From Solirubrobacterales bacterium (lineage in GTDB: Bacteria > Actinomycetota > Thermoleophilia > Solirubrobacterales > 70-9), in assembly GCA_025450585.1 (NCBI GenBank), contig JANWHD010000018.1, positions 1 through 64,000 of the forward strand: 64,000 nucleotides of DNA, read 5' to 3'. Made by a program: the position numbers and the translations under genes. Positions 50,977 to 58,981 of the stretch are shown here, in pieces (within the stretch, counting starts at the first letter, position 1; each line of letters opens with the position of its first letter). The notes below the pieces were generated by a model. The model searched no databases and had not been told where the DNA came from. It was given only the letters and a program-made list of their open reading frames with translations.

Positions 50977-51141
50977 TCAGTACCACTTCCCCTTGGCGAA
51001 GCCGCCGAAGGCGATCAGGCCGACCAGGGTGACGATCAGGCCGATCCAGAAGCTCCAGACGATCATCAGGACGATGCCGACAATGACGAGGATCCCGCCG
51101 AGCGAGATTCCAGCTCCACTCGAGCTTCTCTCTGTAGCCAT
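50977..51141 (-). CDS. Small single- or two-pass membrane protein
   Basis: 54 residues from ATG 51141, after GGAGGAGAGAAA: a short Ser-rich N-terminus, then ISLGGILVIVGIVLMIVWSFWIGLIVTLVGLIAFGGF. Resembles small hydrophobic proteins annotated as membrane proteins in actinobacteria. Function unknown. The longer frame to 51282 is not supported by a ribosome binding site. Confidence 0.65.
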   Translation of the reverse strand: MATERSSSGAGISLGGILVIVGIVLMIVWSFWIGLIVTLVGLIAFGGFAKGKWY

Positions 51142-51299
51142 TTTCTCTCCTCCTTGATCCGGCGCGAAACGGCTCGCGCGTCTAGATGTGACTACCCGGC
51201 GGGGAGAGGGGAGAACCTGGCCGGCCGTGAAAAAGGCCCTGCGTTTGGACATCCCATTGCTTGATCTTTCCTGTTCGTTCACCTAGCCTTGCTGCTCGC

Positions 51300-51914
51300 A
51301 TGGAGGCGGACACCGCAAGCGGCAAGGTCACGATCGTCACCCTCGGCCCCGAGGGCACCTGCCATGAGCGCGCGGTTCAGAACTACATGCGCTTCCAGGG
51401 AGTCAAGGACTACGGGATCGAGCTGATCACCGACTTCTTCGTCGGCCTGGAGATGGTCCGCGAGACGCCCAACTCGTTCCTGGTCCAGTGCAGCGCCCAC
51501 CCCAAGGTGCACGAGATAACCGAGAAGTACTGGACCGAGATCTTCGTCGTCGACACCTTCATCTACCCGACCAAGCACCTGGTCCTGCTCAGCCGCCGCG
51601 ACGTCGAGAAGCCGCGCTCGCTGGGGATCGTCCCCGCCACAAAGGGCTACGTCGACCTCTCCCAGTGGGAGGAGATCGTCGACGTCGCCTCCAAGCCGAT
51701 CGTCGGCGAAGGACTGCTGCGCGGTGACTACGACTCTGGGCTGACACACATGGAGCACTTCGAGGAGCACGACGAGGAGCTGCGCCTCGACCTCGACATC
51801 GGCGAAATCGACACCACCTGGGTCGTCTACGGACACGAGAAGCGCTTCGAAGGTGAGGTCATCGGCATCCCCTCGGCACACTTGTTCCGCGCCGCGGCGT
51901 CCGCACCGGCGTAG
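51300..51914 (+). CDS. BacA-like / prephenate dehydratase-related protein
   Basis: 204 residues. The start VTIVTLGPEGTCHERAVQNYMRFQGV is the prephenate dehydratase GPxGT signature, but the catalytic Thr-Arg-Phe (TRF) motif and ACT domain of PheA are absent. Length and layout match BacA, the prephenate decarboxylase of bacilysin synthesis, and similar uncharacterised proteins. No other bacilysin-like genes are here, so the reaction is uncertain. ATG 51300 is used. Confidence 0.6.
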   Translation: MEADTASGKVTIVTLGPEGTCHERAVQNYMRFQGVKDYGIELITDFFVGLEMVRETPNSFLVQCSAHPKVHEITEKYWTEIFVVDTFIYPTKHLVLLSRRDVEKPRSLGIVPATKGYVDLSQWEEIVDVASKPIVGEGLLRGDYDSGLTHMEHFEEHDEELRLDLDIGEIDTTWVVYGHEKRFEGEVIGIPSAHLFRAAASAPA

Positions 51915-51954
51915 GCGGTCCAAGCAGACCCCTTGGCTGGGTAGGGTCTGCTTC

Positions 51955-52692
51955 GTGCAGACCATTGTCTACATCGATGCACTGAATCTCTACTACCGAG
52001 CGGTAAGGGATACCCCGTACCGCTGGCTGGACCCTGTCGCGCTCTCCGATGTCTTGCTGCCAGGCCACGAAGTCACTGAGGTCAAATACTTCACTGCACG
52101 GATCAAGGCGGTCCCCCACGATCCAGGCGCTCCAACTCGTCAACAGGTCTATCTTCGCGCTCTGGATACGGTCAATCGGCTGACGATTGAGCCCGGATTC
52201 TTCAATCGCCGCAAGAGCTTCTTCGCCCTGGCGATGGGCAAGGTTGGAGAAGGTCTTTCGGCTCGCGAGAGAGCCACGTCCCGGCTTGCGCGAATTGCCT
52301 TCGTCAAAAGTGGCCTCTTGATCATGAAGGGAGACCCGATCCCTCGGATCCGAATCTGGAAGACCGAGGAGAAGGGATCTGACGTGAATCTGGCCAGCCA
52401 CCTACTGGTCGACGGCTTCAAAAACAGCTACCAGCAGGCGGCTGTAATCTCAAATGATTCGGACCTGGGTTGGCCCGTGCGCTACGTTCGAGAAACCCTT
52501 GGGAAGCCCGTGGTTGTGCTCAACCCCTCGACGCACAGAAACGAGCATTTGGCCCCTAAGGGAATCTCCGCTGCCGAGTACAAGCGGATTGGGATTCCGG
52601 AACTTGAAGCCAGTCAGTTGCCTGCCGAACTGTCCGATGCGAAAGGGCAAATCCATCGGCCCGAAGGCTGGGACAAAGCCAAGAAACACTGA
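51955..52692 (+). CDS. NYN-domain putative nuclease
   Basis: 245 residues: TIVYIDALNLYYRAVRD with the first catalytic Asp, KYFTARIK, EKGSDVNLASHLLVDGFKNSYQQAAVISNDSDLGWPVRYVRE with the further acidic residues. NYN domains are PIN-like RNases. The gene is less GC-rich than its neighbours and stands alone, suggesting transfer. GTG 51955 is chosen. Ends at a ten-base stem hairpin. Related stand-alone NYN proteins occur in phages and accessory regions; the target is unknown. Confidence 0.82.
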   Translation: MQTIVYIDALNLYYRAVRDTPYRWLDPVALSDVLLPGHEVTEVKYFTARIKAVPHDPGAPTRQQVYLRALDTVNRLTIEPGFFNRRKSFFALAMGKVGEGLSARERATSRLARIAFVKSGLLIMKGDPIPRIRIWKTEEKGSDVNLASHLLVDGFKNSYQQAAVISNDSDLGWPVRYVRETLGKPVVVLNPSTHRNEHLAPKGISAAEYKRIGIPELEASQLPAELSDAKGQIHRPEGWDKAKKH

Positions 52693-52713
52693 GGCCGCCT
52701 TGCGGCGGCCTCA
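52690..52713 (+). terminator. Terminator hairpin after the NYN gene
   Basis: Perfect ten-base stem TGAGGCCGCC/GGCGGCCTCA with loop TTGC, beginning at the NYN stop codon. No U-run, as is common in high-GC actinobacteria. Confidence 0.75.
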
Positions 52714-52863
52714 GACTCCTGAGTCCCGAAGGCCTAGGAGTAGTGCCAATAAAGTTATCACTGACCTGAGTCGGCATCAAGCCATGGATGCCGACCTTCA
52801 CACCGGAGCCAGATTTATACCCCGCGCTCAGGCGGGCCGGCCATAGGGTCTAGCCTGCGGGCA

Positions 52864-53883
52864 ATGACTGCCGAGCAGGGACCGGACGGTACCGGTATCG
52901 AGGTCGAAGGGCTCGTGCGCGAGTTCAAGAACGGGCCGCGGGCGGTCGACGGGATCGAGCTGCGGGTGGAGGCGGGCGAGATCTACGGATTCCTCGGCCC
53001 CAACGGCGCCGGCAAGTCGACCACTGTGCTGATGCTGACCACGCTGCTGCCGCCGACGGCGGGGACGGCGCGCGTCGCGGGCTTCGACATCGTCCGGGAG
53101 GGCCCGCGGGTGCGGGCCTCGATCGGGGCGGCGCTGCAGGAGGCCGCCCTGGACCCGCTGCTGACCGCGCGCGAGCACATGCGCCTGCAGACCGCGCTGC
53201 ACGGCCTCGGCAAGTCCGAGCGCCAGGTGCGCGGACAGGAGCTGCTGGAGCGGGTCGGCCTCTCCCAGGCCGCCGACCGCAAAGTGGGCGGCTACTCGGG
53301 CGGGATGAAACGGCGGCTCGACCTGGCGCTGGCGCTGGCGCACCGGCCCCGCATCCTCTTCCTCGACGAGCCGACCACGGGCCTCGACATCCAGAGCCGC
53401 ACCGCGCTCTGGGAGGAGGTCGCTCGGCTCGCGGCCGAGGAGGGGGTCACGGTCTTCCTCACCACCCAGTACCTGGAGGAGGCGGACACGCTCGCCGGCC
53501 GGGTCGGGATCATCGACCACGGCCACATCGTCGCCGAAGGCACCCCGGCCGCGCTGAAGGCGGAGATCGGCCGGCCCACGGTCGAAGCCGTGCCCCGCGA
53601 GGCGGGCGAGCGCGGGCGGCTCGCCGCGGTCCTGGAGCGCTTCGGGCCCGGCGCCGCCGCCTCGCCGCGGGCGGCGGCGGCTCGACTGGAGGGCGGCGAG
53701 TCGCAGCTCGCCGACGTGGTCCGGGCGCTCGACTCCGAGGGCATCGCGATCGAGACCCTGCAGCTGCATGCACCCTCGCTCGACGACGTCTTCCTCGCCA
53801 AGACCGGCCGCTCGCTGGAGGGCGCCGAGGAGGAGGAACAAGAGGAGACCGAGGTCGCCGCCGAGACGGTGGATGCAGGTTGA
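52864..53883 (+). CDS. ABC exporter ATP-binding subunit (DrrA-type)
   Basis: 339 residues. Walker A FLGPNGAGKSTT, Q-loop region AALQEAALDP, signature YSGGMKRRLDLALALAH, Walker B ILFLDEPTTGLDIQSR and the switch His replaced by Gln (FLTTQYLEEAD), as in DrrA-type exporters. The acidic C-terminal tail may bind the permeases. First of three coupled genes (overlaps TTGA and GTGA). Substrate unknown, probably a lipid or drug-like molecule. Confidence 0.92.
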   Translation: MTAEQGPDGTGIEVEGLVREFKNGPRAVDGIELRVEAGEIYGFLGPNGAGKSTTVLMLTTLLPPTAGTARVAGFDIVREGPRVRASIGAALQEAALDPLLTAREHMRLQTALHGLGKSERQVRGQELLERVGLSQAADRKVGGYSGGMKRRLDLALALAHRPRILFLDEPTTGLDIQSRTALWEEVARLAAEEGVTVFLTTQYLEEADTLAGRVGIIDHGHIVAEGTPAALKAEIGRPTVEAVPREAGERGRLAAVLERFGPGAAASPRAAAARLEGGESQLADVVRALDSEGIAIETLQLHAPSLDDVFLAKTGRSLEGAEEEEQEETEVAAETVDAG

Positions 53884-54659
53884 GCGGCAGGCTGCGCACT
53901 CAGGTCGGTCAGCTCGCCCGGCGCTCGATCCTCCGCACGATGCGCCAGCCGGCCCAGATAGTGCCAGCGCTCGTCTTCCCGATGTTCCTGCTCGCGGTCA
54001 ACTCGGGTGGGCTCAAAAGCACGACCGATCTGCCCGGCTTCCCGACCGACTCCTATCTCACCTTCGCCCTCGCCGTGCCCTTCGTCCAGGGCGCGCTCTT
54101 CTCGGTGATGAACTCGGGCACCGACCTCGCGCGCGACATCGAGACGGGCTTCCTCGACCGGCTGGCGCTGACCCCGCTGCGTGGCGTGGCCCTGCTCAGT
54201 GGGCTACTGGCGGGAGCGGTCATGCTCGGCCTGGTCCAGGCGGCGACCTACCTGATCGTCGGCCTCGTCGCCGGCGCCGAACTGGTCACCGGGTTCGCCG
54301 GCGCCCTCGTCATCGTCGCCCTCTCGGTCTCGGTGACGATCGCCTTCGGCTCGATCGGCCTCTTCGCGGCGCTGCGCACCGGCTCGGGCGAGGCGGTGCA
54401 GAGCCTCTTCCCGGTCTTCTTCGTCTTCCTCTTCATCTCCGCGATGGCGCTGCCGCTCGACCTGATCCAGGCCGACTGGTTCCGCCAGGTGGCCACGGTC
54501 AACCCGGTCACCTACCTGCTCGAGGCGTTCCGCTCGCTCCTCTTCGAAGGCTGGGAGCCGGACGCCCTGGCGCTCGGGTTCGGGATCGCGGCCGCGGTGC
54601 TGGCGGTCGGCATGCTGGCCGCGACCAGCGCCCTGAAGACGAGGCTGGTGCGAACGTGA
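53880..54659 (+). CDS. ABC-2 type permease subunit 1
   Basis: 259 residues from TTG 53880, overlapping the ATPase stop. Six hydrophobic segments with the ABC-2 features FMLLVNSGG-like segment (VFPMFLLAVNSGG), FLDRLALTPLRG and the conserved NPVTYLLEAFRSLL near the C-terminus. With the next gene it forms a heterodimeric channel for the DrrA-like ATPase. Confidence 0.9.
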   Translation: MSGRLRTQVGQLARRSILRTMRQPAQIVPALVFPMFLLAVNSGGLKSTTDLPGFPTDSYLTFALAVPFVQGALFSVMNSGTDLARDIETGFLDRLALTPLRGVALLSGLLAGAVMLGLVQAATYLIVGLVAGAELVTGFAGALVIVALSVSVTIAFGSIGLFAALRTGSGEAVQSLFPVFFVFLFISAMALPLDLIQADWFRQVATVNPVTYLLEAFRSLLFEGWEPDALALGFGIAAAVLAVGMLAATSALKTRLVRT

Positions 54660-55453
54660 GCGCGGCCGCCGCAGGCCCCCGGGTAGCCCGCTTTCGCGAC
54701 GTCGCCCTCGCGGTCGCCTGGCGCAGCGTCCACAACTTCCTCTCCAACCCGGCCTTCCTCGTACCCGCGATCGTCTTCCCGCTCTTCTTCTTCGTCGCCT
54801 TCGCCGGCGGCCTGTCCTCTATCTCCGGCGTCCCCGGCTTCGACTTCCCGAGCGGCTACACCGCCTTCCAGTTCGTCTTCGTCCTGCTGCAGTCGGCCGC
54901 CTTCGGCGGCGTCTTCACCGGCTTCGCGATGGCCCGCGACTTCGAGATCGGCTTCGCCAACCGCTACCTGCTTGCCGCGGGCGATCGCCGGGGGATAATC
55001 GGCGGGTACGCGCTCGCGGCCCTCACCCGAGCCCTGATCACCTGGACGATCCTCACCGCGATCGCGCTGGCGGCGGGGATGGAGGTGGGCGGCAACGGCG
55101 TCGACGTCTTCGGGCTCTTCGGGCTCGCCGTGCTGACCAACCTGGCGGCGACGCTGTGGGCCGCCGGGGTCGCGATGCGCGTGCGCTCGATCCAGGGCGG
55201 CCCGCTGATGCAGTTCCCTGTCTTCCTCACCCTCTTCCTGACGCCGGTCTACGTTCCGCTCGGCCTGCTCAGCGGCTGGATCCACGCCGTCGCCTCGGTC
55301 AACCCGGTGACGGCCCTGCTCGAGGCGGGCCGGGGCTTCATCGCCGGCGAACCGGCCGTGATCGCCCTCGCCTTCGCGATCGCCTTCGCCCTCCCGATCC
55401 TCTTCGCCTTCTGGGCCCGCGGGGGGCTCAAGCGCGCCGAAGCGGCCGGCTAG
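54656..55453 (+). CDS. ABC-2 type permease subunit 2
   Basis: 265 residues from GTG 54656, overlapping the previous stop. Six membrane segments, NPAFLVPAIVFPLFFFVAFAGG, DFEIGFANRYLLAAGDRRG and NPVTALLEAGRGFIAG, parallel to subunit 1. The long open frame upstream to 53768 is a shadow. Ends 12 bases before the convergent queuosine salvage gene. Confidence 0.9.
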   Translation: MSAAAAGPRVARFRDVALAVAWRSVHNFLSNPAFLVPAIVFPLFFFVAFAGGLSSISGVPGFDFPSGYTAFQFVFVLLQSAAFGGVFTGFAMARDFEIGFANRYLLAAGDRRGIIGGYALAALTRALITWTILTAIALAAGMEVGGNGVDVFGLFGLAVLTNLAATLWAAGVAMRVRSIQGGPLMQFPVFLTLFLTPVYVPLGLLSGWIHAVASVNPVTALLEAGRGFIAGEPAVIALAFAIAFALPILFAFWARGGLKRAEAAG

Positions 55454-55464
55454 CTGATCCCTCC

Positions 55465-56397
55465 TTAGTACGCCGTGTTGCGCGAGCGGGGTCGCGGGAC
55501 GGACTTGTAGCGAGGGGCGGCGCCGCGGTTCCAGAGGGCGGCGTCGATCTGGGCTGGCGATAGGCGGCCCCCGGTGGCAGCAGAGAGTAGCTCGATCGCG
55601 TGGACGGCACAGGCGCGCAGCTCGACCTCGCCGGGGGAGCCGTGCTCCAGCAGCTGATCGGCGTCGATCGCCCGCTCCAGCTCGGGGTCGAGACGGAGCA
55701 CCCCGTCGAGACGAAGCACGTGCGGGACGAGGTTGTCGGCGAAGGCGGTGAGATGCTCTTCGCCGACAAGGCTGGCGACGCCGCTGCGGTTGAGGTCGGC
55801 CGCGGCGATCTGGGCCCGCTTGAAGAAGGGGACGGGGCGCCTCTCGTAGGTGGAGGTGTCGGCGAAGGCCTCCCACTCCGCCAGCAGGTCGGCGAGGGCG
55901 ACGGCAGATCCAGCGTCGTCGTCCACCAGTCCCTCGAAGCGGCCGCCGTGGTCGGCGAGGACGTGTTCGCCGACGTCGCGCAGAGAGGTCGCGTACTGGG
56001 CCATCAGCGGGTGCTGGGGGTCCTGGCCGAGGAGGCCGGCGAGGTCGGCCGGTTCGAGCCGGGTCAGCTCGGCCGGCGACCAAGGGCCGTCTTCGCGGAA
56101 GCGCTCCGTCAACCCGGCCGCGATCGTGAAGTAGCCGCTGCGACCCGGCCGCTTGCGGATCGTCGGCCACCACCCCGAGCCGAAGTTGATCGCGTCGAGG
56201 CAGACGACGAACGCGGTGCGGGACTCGCGATCTCCCTCGGCCAGGTGCGTCGCCGGGTCGGGTGGTGGAAGCTCGGTGAGCGGCAGGAGCGCCGCGGCGT
56301 AAGCCTCGATCTCGCCCTCGGCGATTCGGACCGACCGCGCCCGCCCCGCAACCCAGGCGCAGGCGGCGCGAACCCGGCTCGGAACATCGTCGGCCAT
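55465..56397 (-). CDS. Queuosine salvage protein (Qng1/DUF2419 family)
   Basis: 310 residues from ATG 56397. Motifs FVVCLDAINFGSGWWPTIRKRPGRSGYFTIAAGLTERF, ALADLLAEWEAFADTSTYERRPVPFFKRAQIAAADLN and DNLVPHVLRLDGVLRLDPELE match the family of queuosine 5'-phosphate N-glycosidases that release queuine for reuse. Bacteria with it usually take up queuine or its precursors. The neighbours are unrelated. The frame to 56616 is rejected. Confidence 0.88.
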   Translation of the reverse strand: MADDVPSRVRAACAWVAGRARSVRIAEGEIEAYAAALLPLTELPPPDPATHLAEGDRESRTAFVVCLDAINFGSGWWPTIRKRPGRSGYFTIAAGLTERFREDGPWSPAELTRLEPADLAGLLGQDPQHPLMAQYATSLRDVGEHVLADHGGRFEGLVDDDAGSAVALADLLAEWEAFADTSTYERRPVPFFKRAQIAAADLNRSGVASLVGEEHLTAFADNLVPHVLRLDGVLRLDPELERAIDADQLLEHGSPGEVELRACAVHAIELLSAATGGRLSPAQIDAALWNRGAAPRYKSVPRPRSRNTAY

Positions 56398-56437
56398 CGC
56401 GGTGAGATCATGCCGGGCATGGGAGCGGGTCGCTGAG

Positions 56438-57298
56438 ATGGAGCTGACCGAGCGGGTGCGCCGCTGGCAGAAGCGGGGCGAGGCCGAGGAGTTCCGCGGC
56501 CACTCGATCCACGTCTTCCGCCAGCAGGGCGAGGGCCCACTGCTGGTCCTCCTGCACGGCTTCCCCTCCAGCTCATACGACTGGCGGTTGCTGCTCGAGG
56601 AGCTGCCGGAGCGCAACGTGCTCGCCTTCGACTTCCTCGGCTTCGGCCTTTCCGAGAAGCCGCCCTCCCACGACTACAGCCTCTTCTGGCAGGCCGACCT
56701 GACCGAGGAGCTGGTCCGCCGGCACGCTGGCGGTCAGCCAGCCTTCCTCGTCGCCCACAACATGGGCACCTCGGTCGCCAACGAGCTGATGGCGCGCGAC
56801 CTGGAGGGGAAGCTGGAGATGGACGTCGCCGGCATCCTGCTCTTCAACGGCAGCATGGTGCTGGAACGGGCCAGCCCGATCCTCGGCCAGCGGATCCTGC
56901 GCAGCCGCTTCGGCCCGCTCTTCGCCAGGCTCTCCAGCGAGCGCGTCTTCCGCCAGCAGTTCGGCTCGGTCTTCTCGGAGGCGCACCCGCTCGGCGAGGA
57001 GGAGGCGGCCGACCAGTGGTCGCTCGTCTGCAACAACGGCGGCCGGGTACTCAGCCACCGCCTGATCTCCTACATGGACCAGCGCGAAGAGCACGCCGGT
57101 CGCTGGCACGGCGCGATCTGCGAGTGGCCCGGCGACCTCAGCCTCGCCTGGGGCCTGCTCGACCGGGTGGCGACGACCGAAGTGCTGGCAGCGATGCGCG
57201 AGCTCCGCCCGAGCGTCCCGGTCACAGAGCTCCCGGGCCTCGCCCACTACCCCCAAATCGAAGACCCACCCCAAATCGCCGCCGCCTTGTCGATCTGA
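56438..57298 (+). CDS. Alpha/beta hydrolase with Asn at the nucleophile position
   Basis: 286 residues. Oxyanion LLHGFPSSSYDW, FDFLGFGLSEKP and final His in LPGLAHYPQIEDP are intact. The nucleophile elbow reads AHNMGTS where relatives have HDMGTS, so the expected Asp is Asn (codon AAC). It may be inactive, non-hydrolytic or self-deamidating. ATG 56438 chosen over 56402. Back to back with the queuosine gene. Confidence 0.8.
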   Translation: MELTERVRRWQKRGEAEEFRGHSIHVFRQQGEGPLLVLLHGFPSSSYDWRLLLEELPERNVLAFDFLGFGLSEKPPSHDYSLFWQADLTEELVRRHAGGQPAFLVAHNMGTSVANELMARDLEGKLEMDVAGILLFNGSMVLERASPILGQRILRSRFGPLFARLSSERVFRQQFGSVFSEAHPLGEEEAADQWSLVCNNGGRVLSHRLISYMDQREEHAGRWHGAICEWPGDLSLAWGLLDRVATTEVLAAMRELRPSVPVTELPGLAHYPQIEDPPQIAAALSI

Positions 57299-57365
57299 GC
57301 AAGTCCCGTTCGTCGTTAGGGTGAGAGCGGCGATCGGCGCTGCTCACGAGCCAAGGAGGAAGACG

Positions 57366-57743
57366 ATGCAATTCATGCTTGCCTTGATCGCCGAGGAGCG
57401 TCCCTGGGAGGAGGTCACCCCCGACGAGGTGAAGAAAAACCTCACCGAGATGGGACAGTTCAACGCCGAGCTGACCGAGGCGGGCGCCATGGTCACCGGC
57501 GCCGGCCTGCAGGAGCGCGCCACCGGCACCACCGTGCATTACAGCGACGGCGAGCCGCTCGTCACCGACGGCCCTTTCGCCGAGACCAAGGAGCAGCTTT
57601 CCGGGTTTTGGGTGATCGACGTCGAGAGCCTCGACGACGCCCTGGCCTGGGCCAGGAAGGTCCCGCTGAAGAGTGGCCACGTCGAAATCCGGCCGATGGT
57701 CACGGGCGGCAAGGAACTGCTGGAAAAGGCGGAACGCTCGTAG
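57366..57743 (+). CDS. DGPF/YCII-family protein, copy 2 (ECF42 partner)
   Basis: 125 residues from ATG 57366, after AAGGAGGAAGACG. Signature LVTDGPFAETKEQLSGFWVIDVESLDDALAW. DGPF genes adjoin ECF42 sigma factor genes in many bacteria and appear to be their targets; here the sigma gene follows directly and its open frame overlaps this stop. About half the residues align with copy 1 at 38450. Confidence 0.9.
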   Translation: MQFMLALIAEERPWEEVTPDEVKKNLTEMGQFNAELTEAGAMVTGAGLQERATGTTVHYSDGEPLVTDGPFAETKEQLSGFWVIDVESLDDALAWARKVPLKSGHVEIRPMVTGGKELLEKAERS

Positions 57744-58981
57744 CCGCCGCGAGCGACAGCGTCGTCGACAGCACCTTCCGGCACGAGTCGGGGCGTGCGG
57801 TCGCGACGCTGATCCGCGTCACCGGCGACTTCGACCTCGCCGAAGAGGTCGTGCAGGAGGCCTTCGTCGTCGCTCTCGAGCGCTGGCCGGCGGAGGGTGT
57901 CCCCGACAACCCCGGCGCCTGGATCACCCAGGTCGCGCGCAACCGGGCGATCGACCGCCTGCGCCGCGCCGGGGTCCTGCGCAACAAGGTGGAGGCGCTG
58001 GGGCGGCTGGAAGCGCTCCACGCCGAGCCCGAGCCAGCCCCGGGGGAGCGGGCCGGTGAGATCAGGGACGACCGTCTGCGCCTGATCTTCACCTGCTGCC
58101 ACCCTGCCCTGGCGATCGAGGCACGAGTCGCGCTCACCCTGCGCAGCCTCGGCGGCCTCGGAACGGCCGAGATCGCGCGCGCCTTCCTCACCGGGGAGAG
58201 CACGATGGCGCAGCGGCTCGTCCGGGCCAAGCGCAAGATCGCCGCCAACAACATCCCCTACGAGGTGCCGGGGGCCGAGCAGATGCCGGAGCGGCTGCCG
58301 GCGGTGCTGGCGACCCTCTACCTGGTCTTCAACGAGGGTTACCTGGCATCGAGCAGCGAGGAGCTGGTCCGGGTCGAGCTGAGCGAGGAGGCGATCCGCC
58401 TCGCCCGCGTCCTGGTCGCGATGCTGCCGCGCGAGCCCGAGGCGCGGGGCCTGCTGGCGCTGATGCTGCTCACCGACGCGCGGCGGCAGGCACGGGTCGA
58501 CGAGCGCGGCGAAGCGGTCCTGCTCGAAGACCAGGATCGCTCGCTCTGGAACCGCGAGCGGATCGCCGAGGGCACGGAGCTCTCGCACGAGGCGGGAGCC
58601 GCCGGACCCAGCGGCCCGTACACGATCCAGGCCCGGATCGCGGCCGTGCACGCCGAAGCGGCCAGCGCGGCGGAGACCGACTGGGCGCGGATCGCCCGCC
58701 TCTACGCCTGGCACATGGAGATCGCACCGAGCCCAGTGATCGAGCTCAACCGAGCCGTCGCCGTGGCGATGAGCGAGGGGCCGGAGCGGGGCCTGGAGCT
58801 GGTCGAGGCGATCGAGGGCCTCGACGGCTACCAGCCGCTGCACGCGGCTCGCGCAGACCTGCTGCGGCGGCTCGGGAGGCTCGGCGAGGCAGCGGAGTCT
58901 TACCGGCTCGCGCTCGAGCTGACGGCCAACCCGGTCGAGCGCCGCTTCATCGAGCGGCGTCTGGCTCAGGCCTCCGAGTAG
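57740..58981 (+). CDS. ECF42-type sigma factor with C-terminal TPR-like extension (start codon unclear)
   Basis: About 413 residues. Sigma region 2 is RVTGDFDLAEEVVQEAFVVALERWPAEGVPDNPGAWITQVARNRAIDRLRR; region 4 includes RSLGGLGTAEIARAFLTGESTMAQRLVRAKRKI; the long C-terminal part (FNEGYLASS... AWHMEIAPSPVIELNRAVA...) is the ECF42 extension. No ATG, GTG or TTG precedes region 2 closely in frame; the conserved sequence begins around GTA at 57740, inside the DGPF stop. Either an unusual start or a -1 shift from the DGPF gene is used. The end overlaps the MFS gene. Confidence 0.88.
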   Translation, partial: VAAASDSVVDSTFRHESGRAVATLIRVTGDFDLAEEVVQEAFVVALERWPAEGVPDNPGAWITQVARNRAIDRLRRAGVLRNKVEALGRLEALHAEPEPAPGERAGEIRDDRLRLIFTCCHPALAIEARVALTLRSLGGLGTAEIARAFLTGESTMAQRLVRAKRKIAANNIPYEVPGAEQMPERLPAVLATLYLVFNEGYLASSSEELVRVELSEEAIRLARVLVAMLPREPEARGLLALMLLTDARRQARVDERGEAVLLEDQDRSLWNRERIAEGTELSHEAGAAGPSGPYTIQARIAAVHAEAASAAETDWARIARLYAWHMEIAPSPVIELNRAVAVAMSEGPERGLELVEAIEGLDGYQPLHAARADLLRRLGRLGEAAESYRLALELTANPVERRFIERRLAQASE

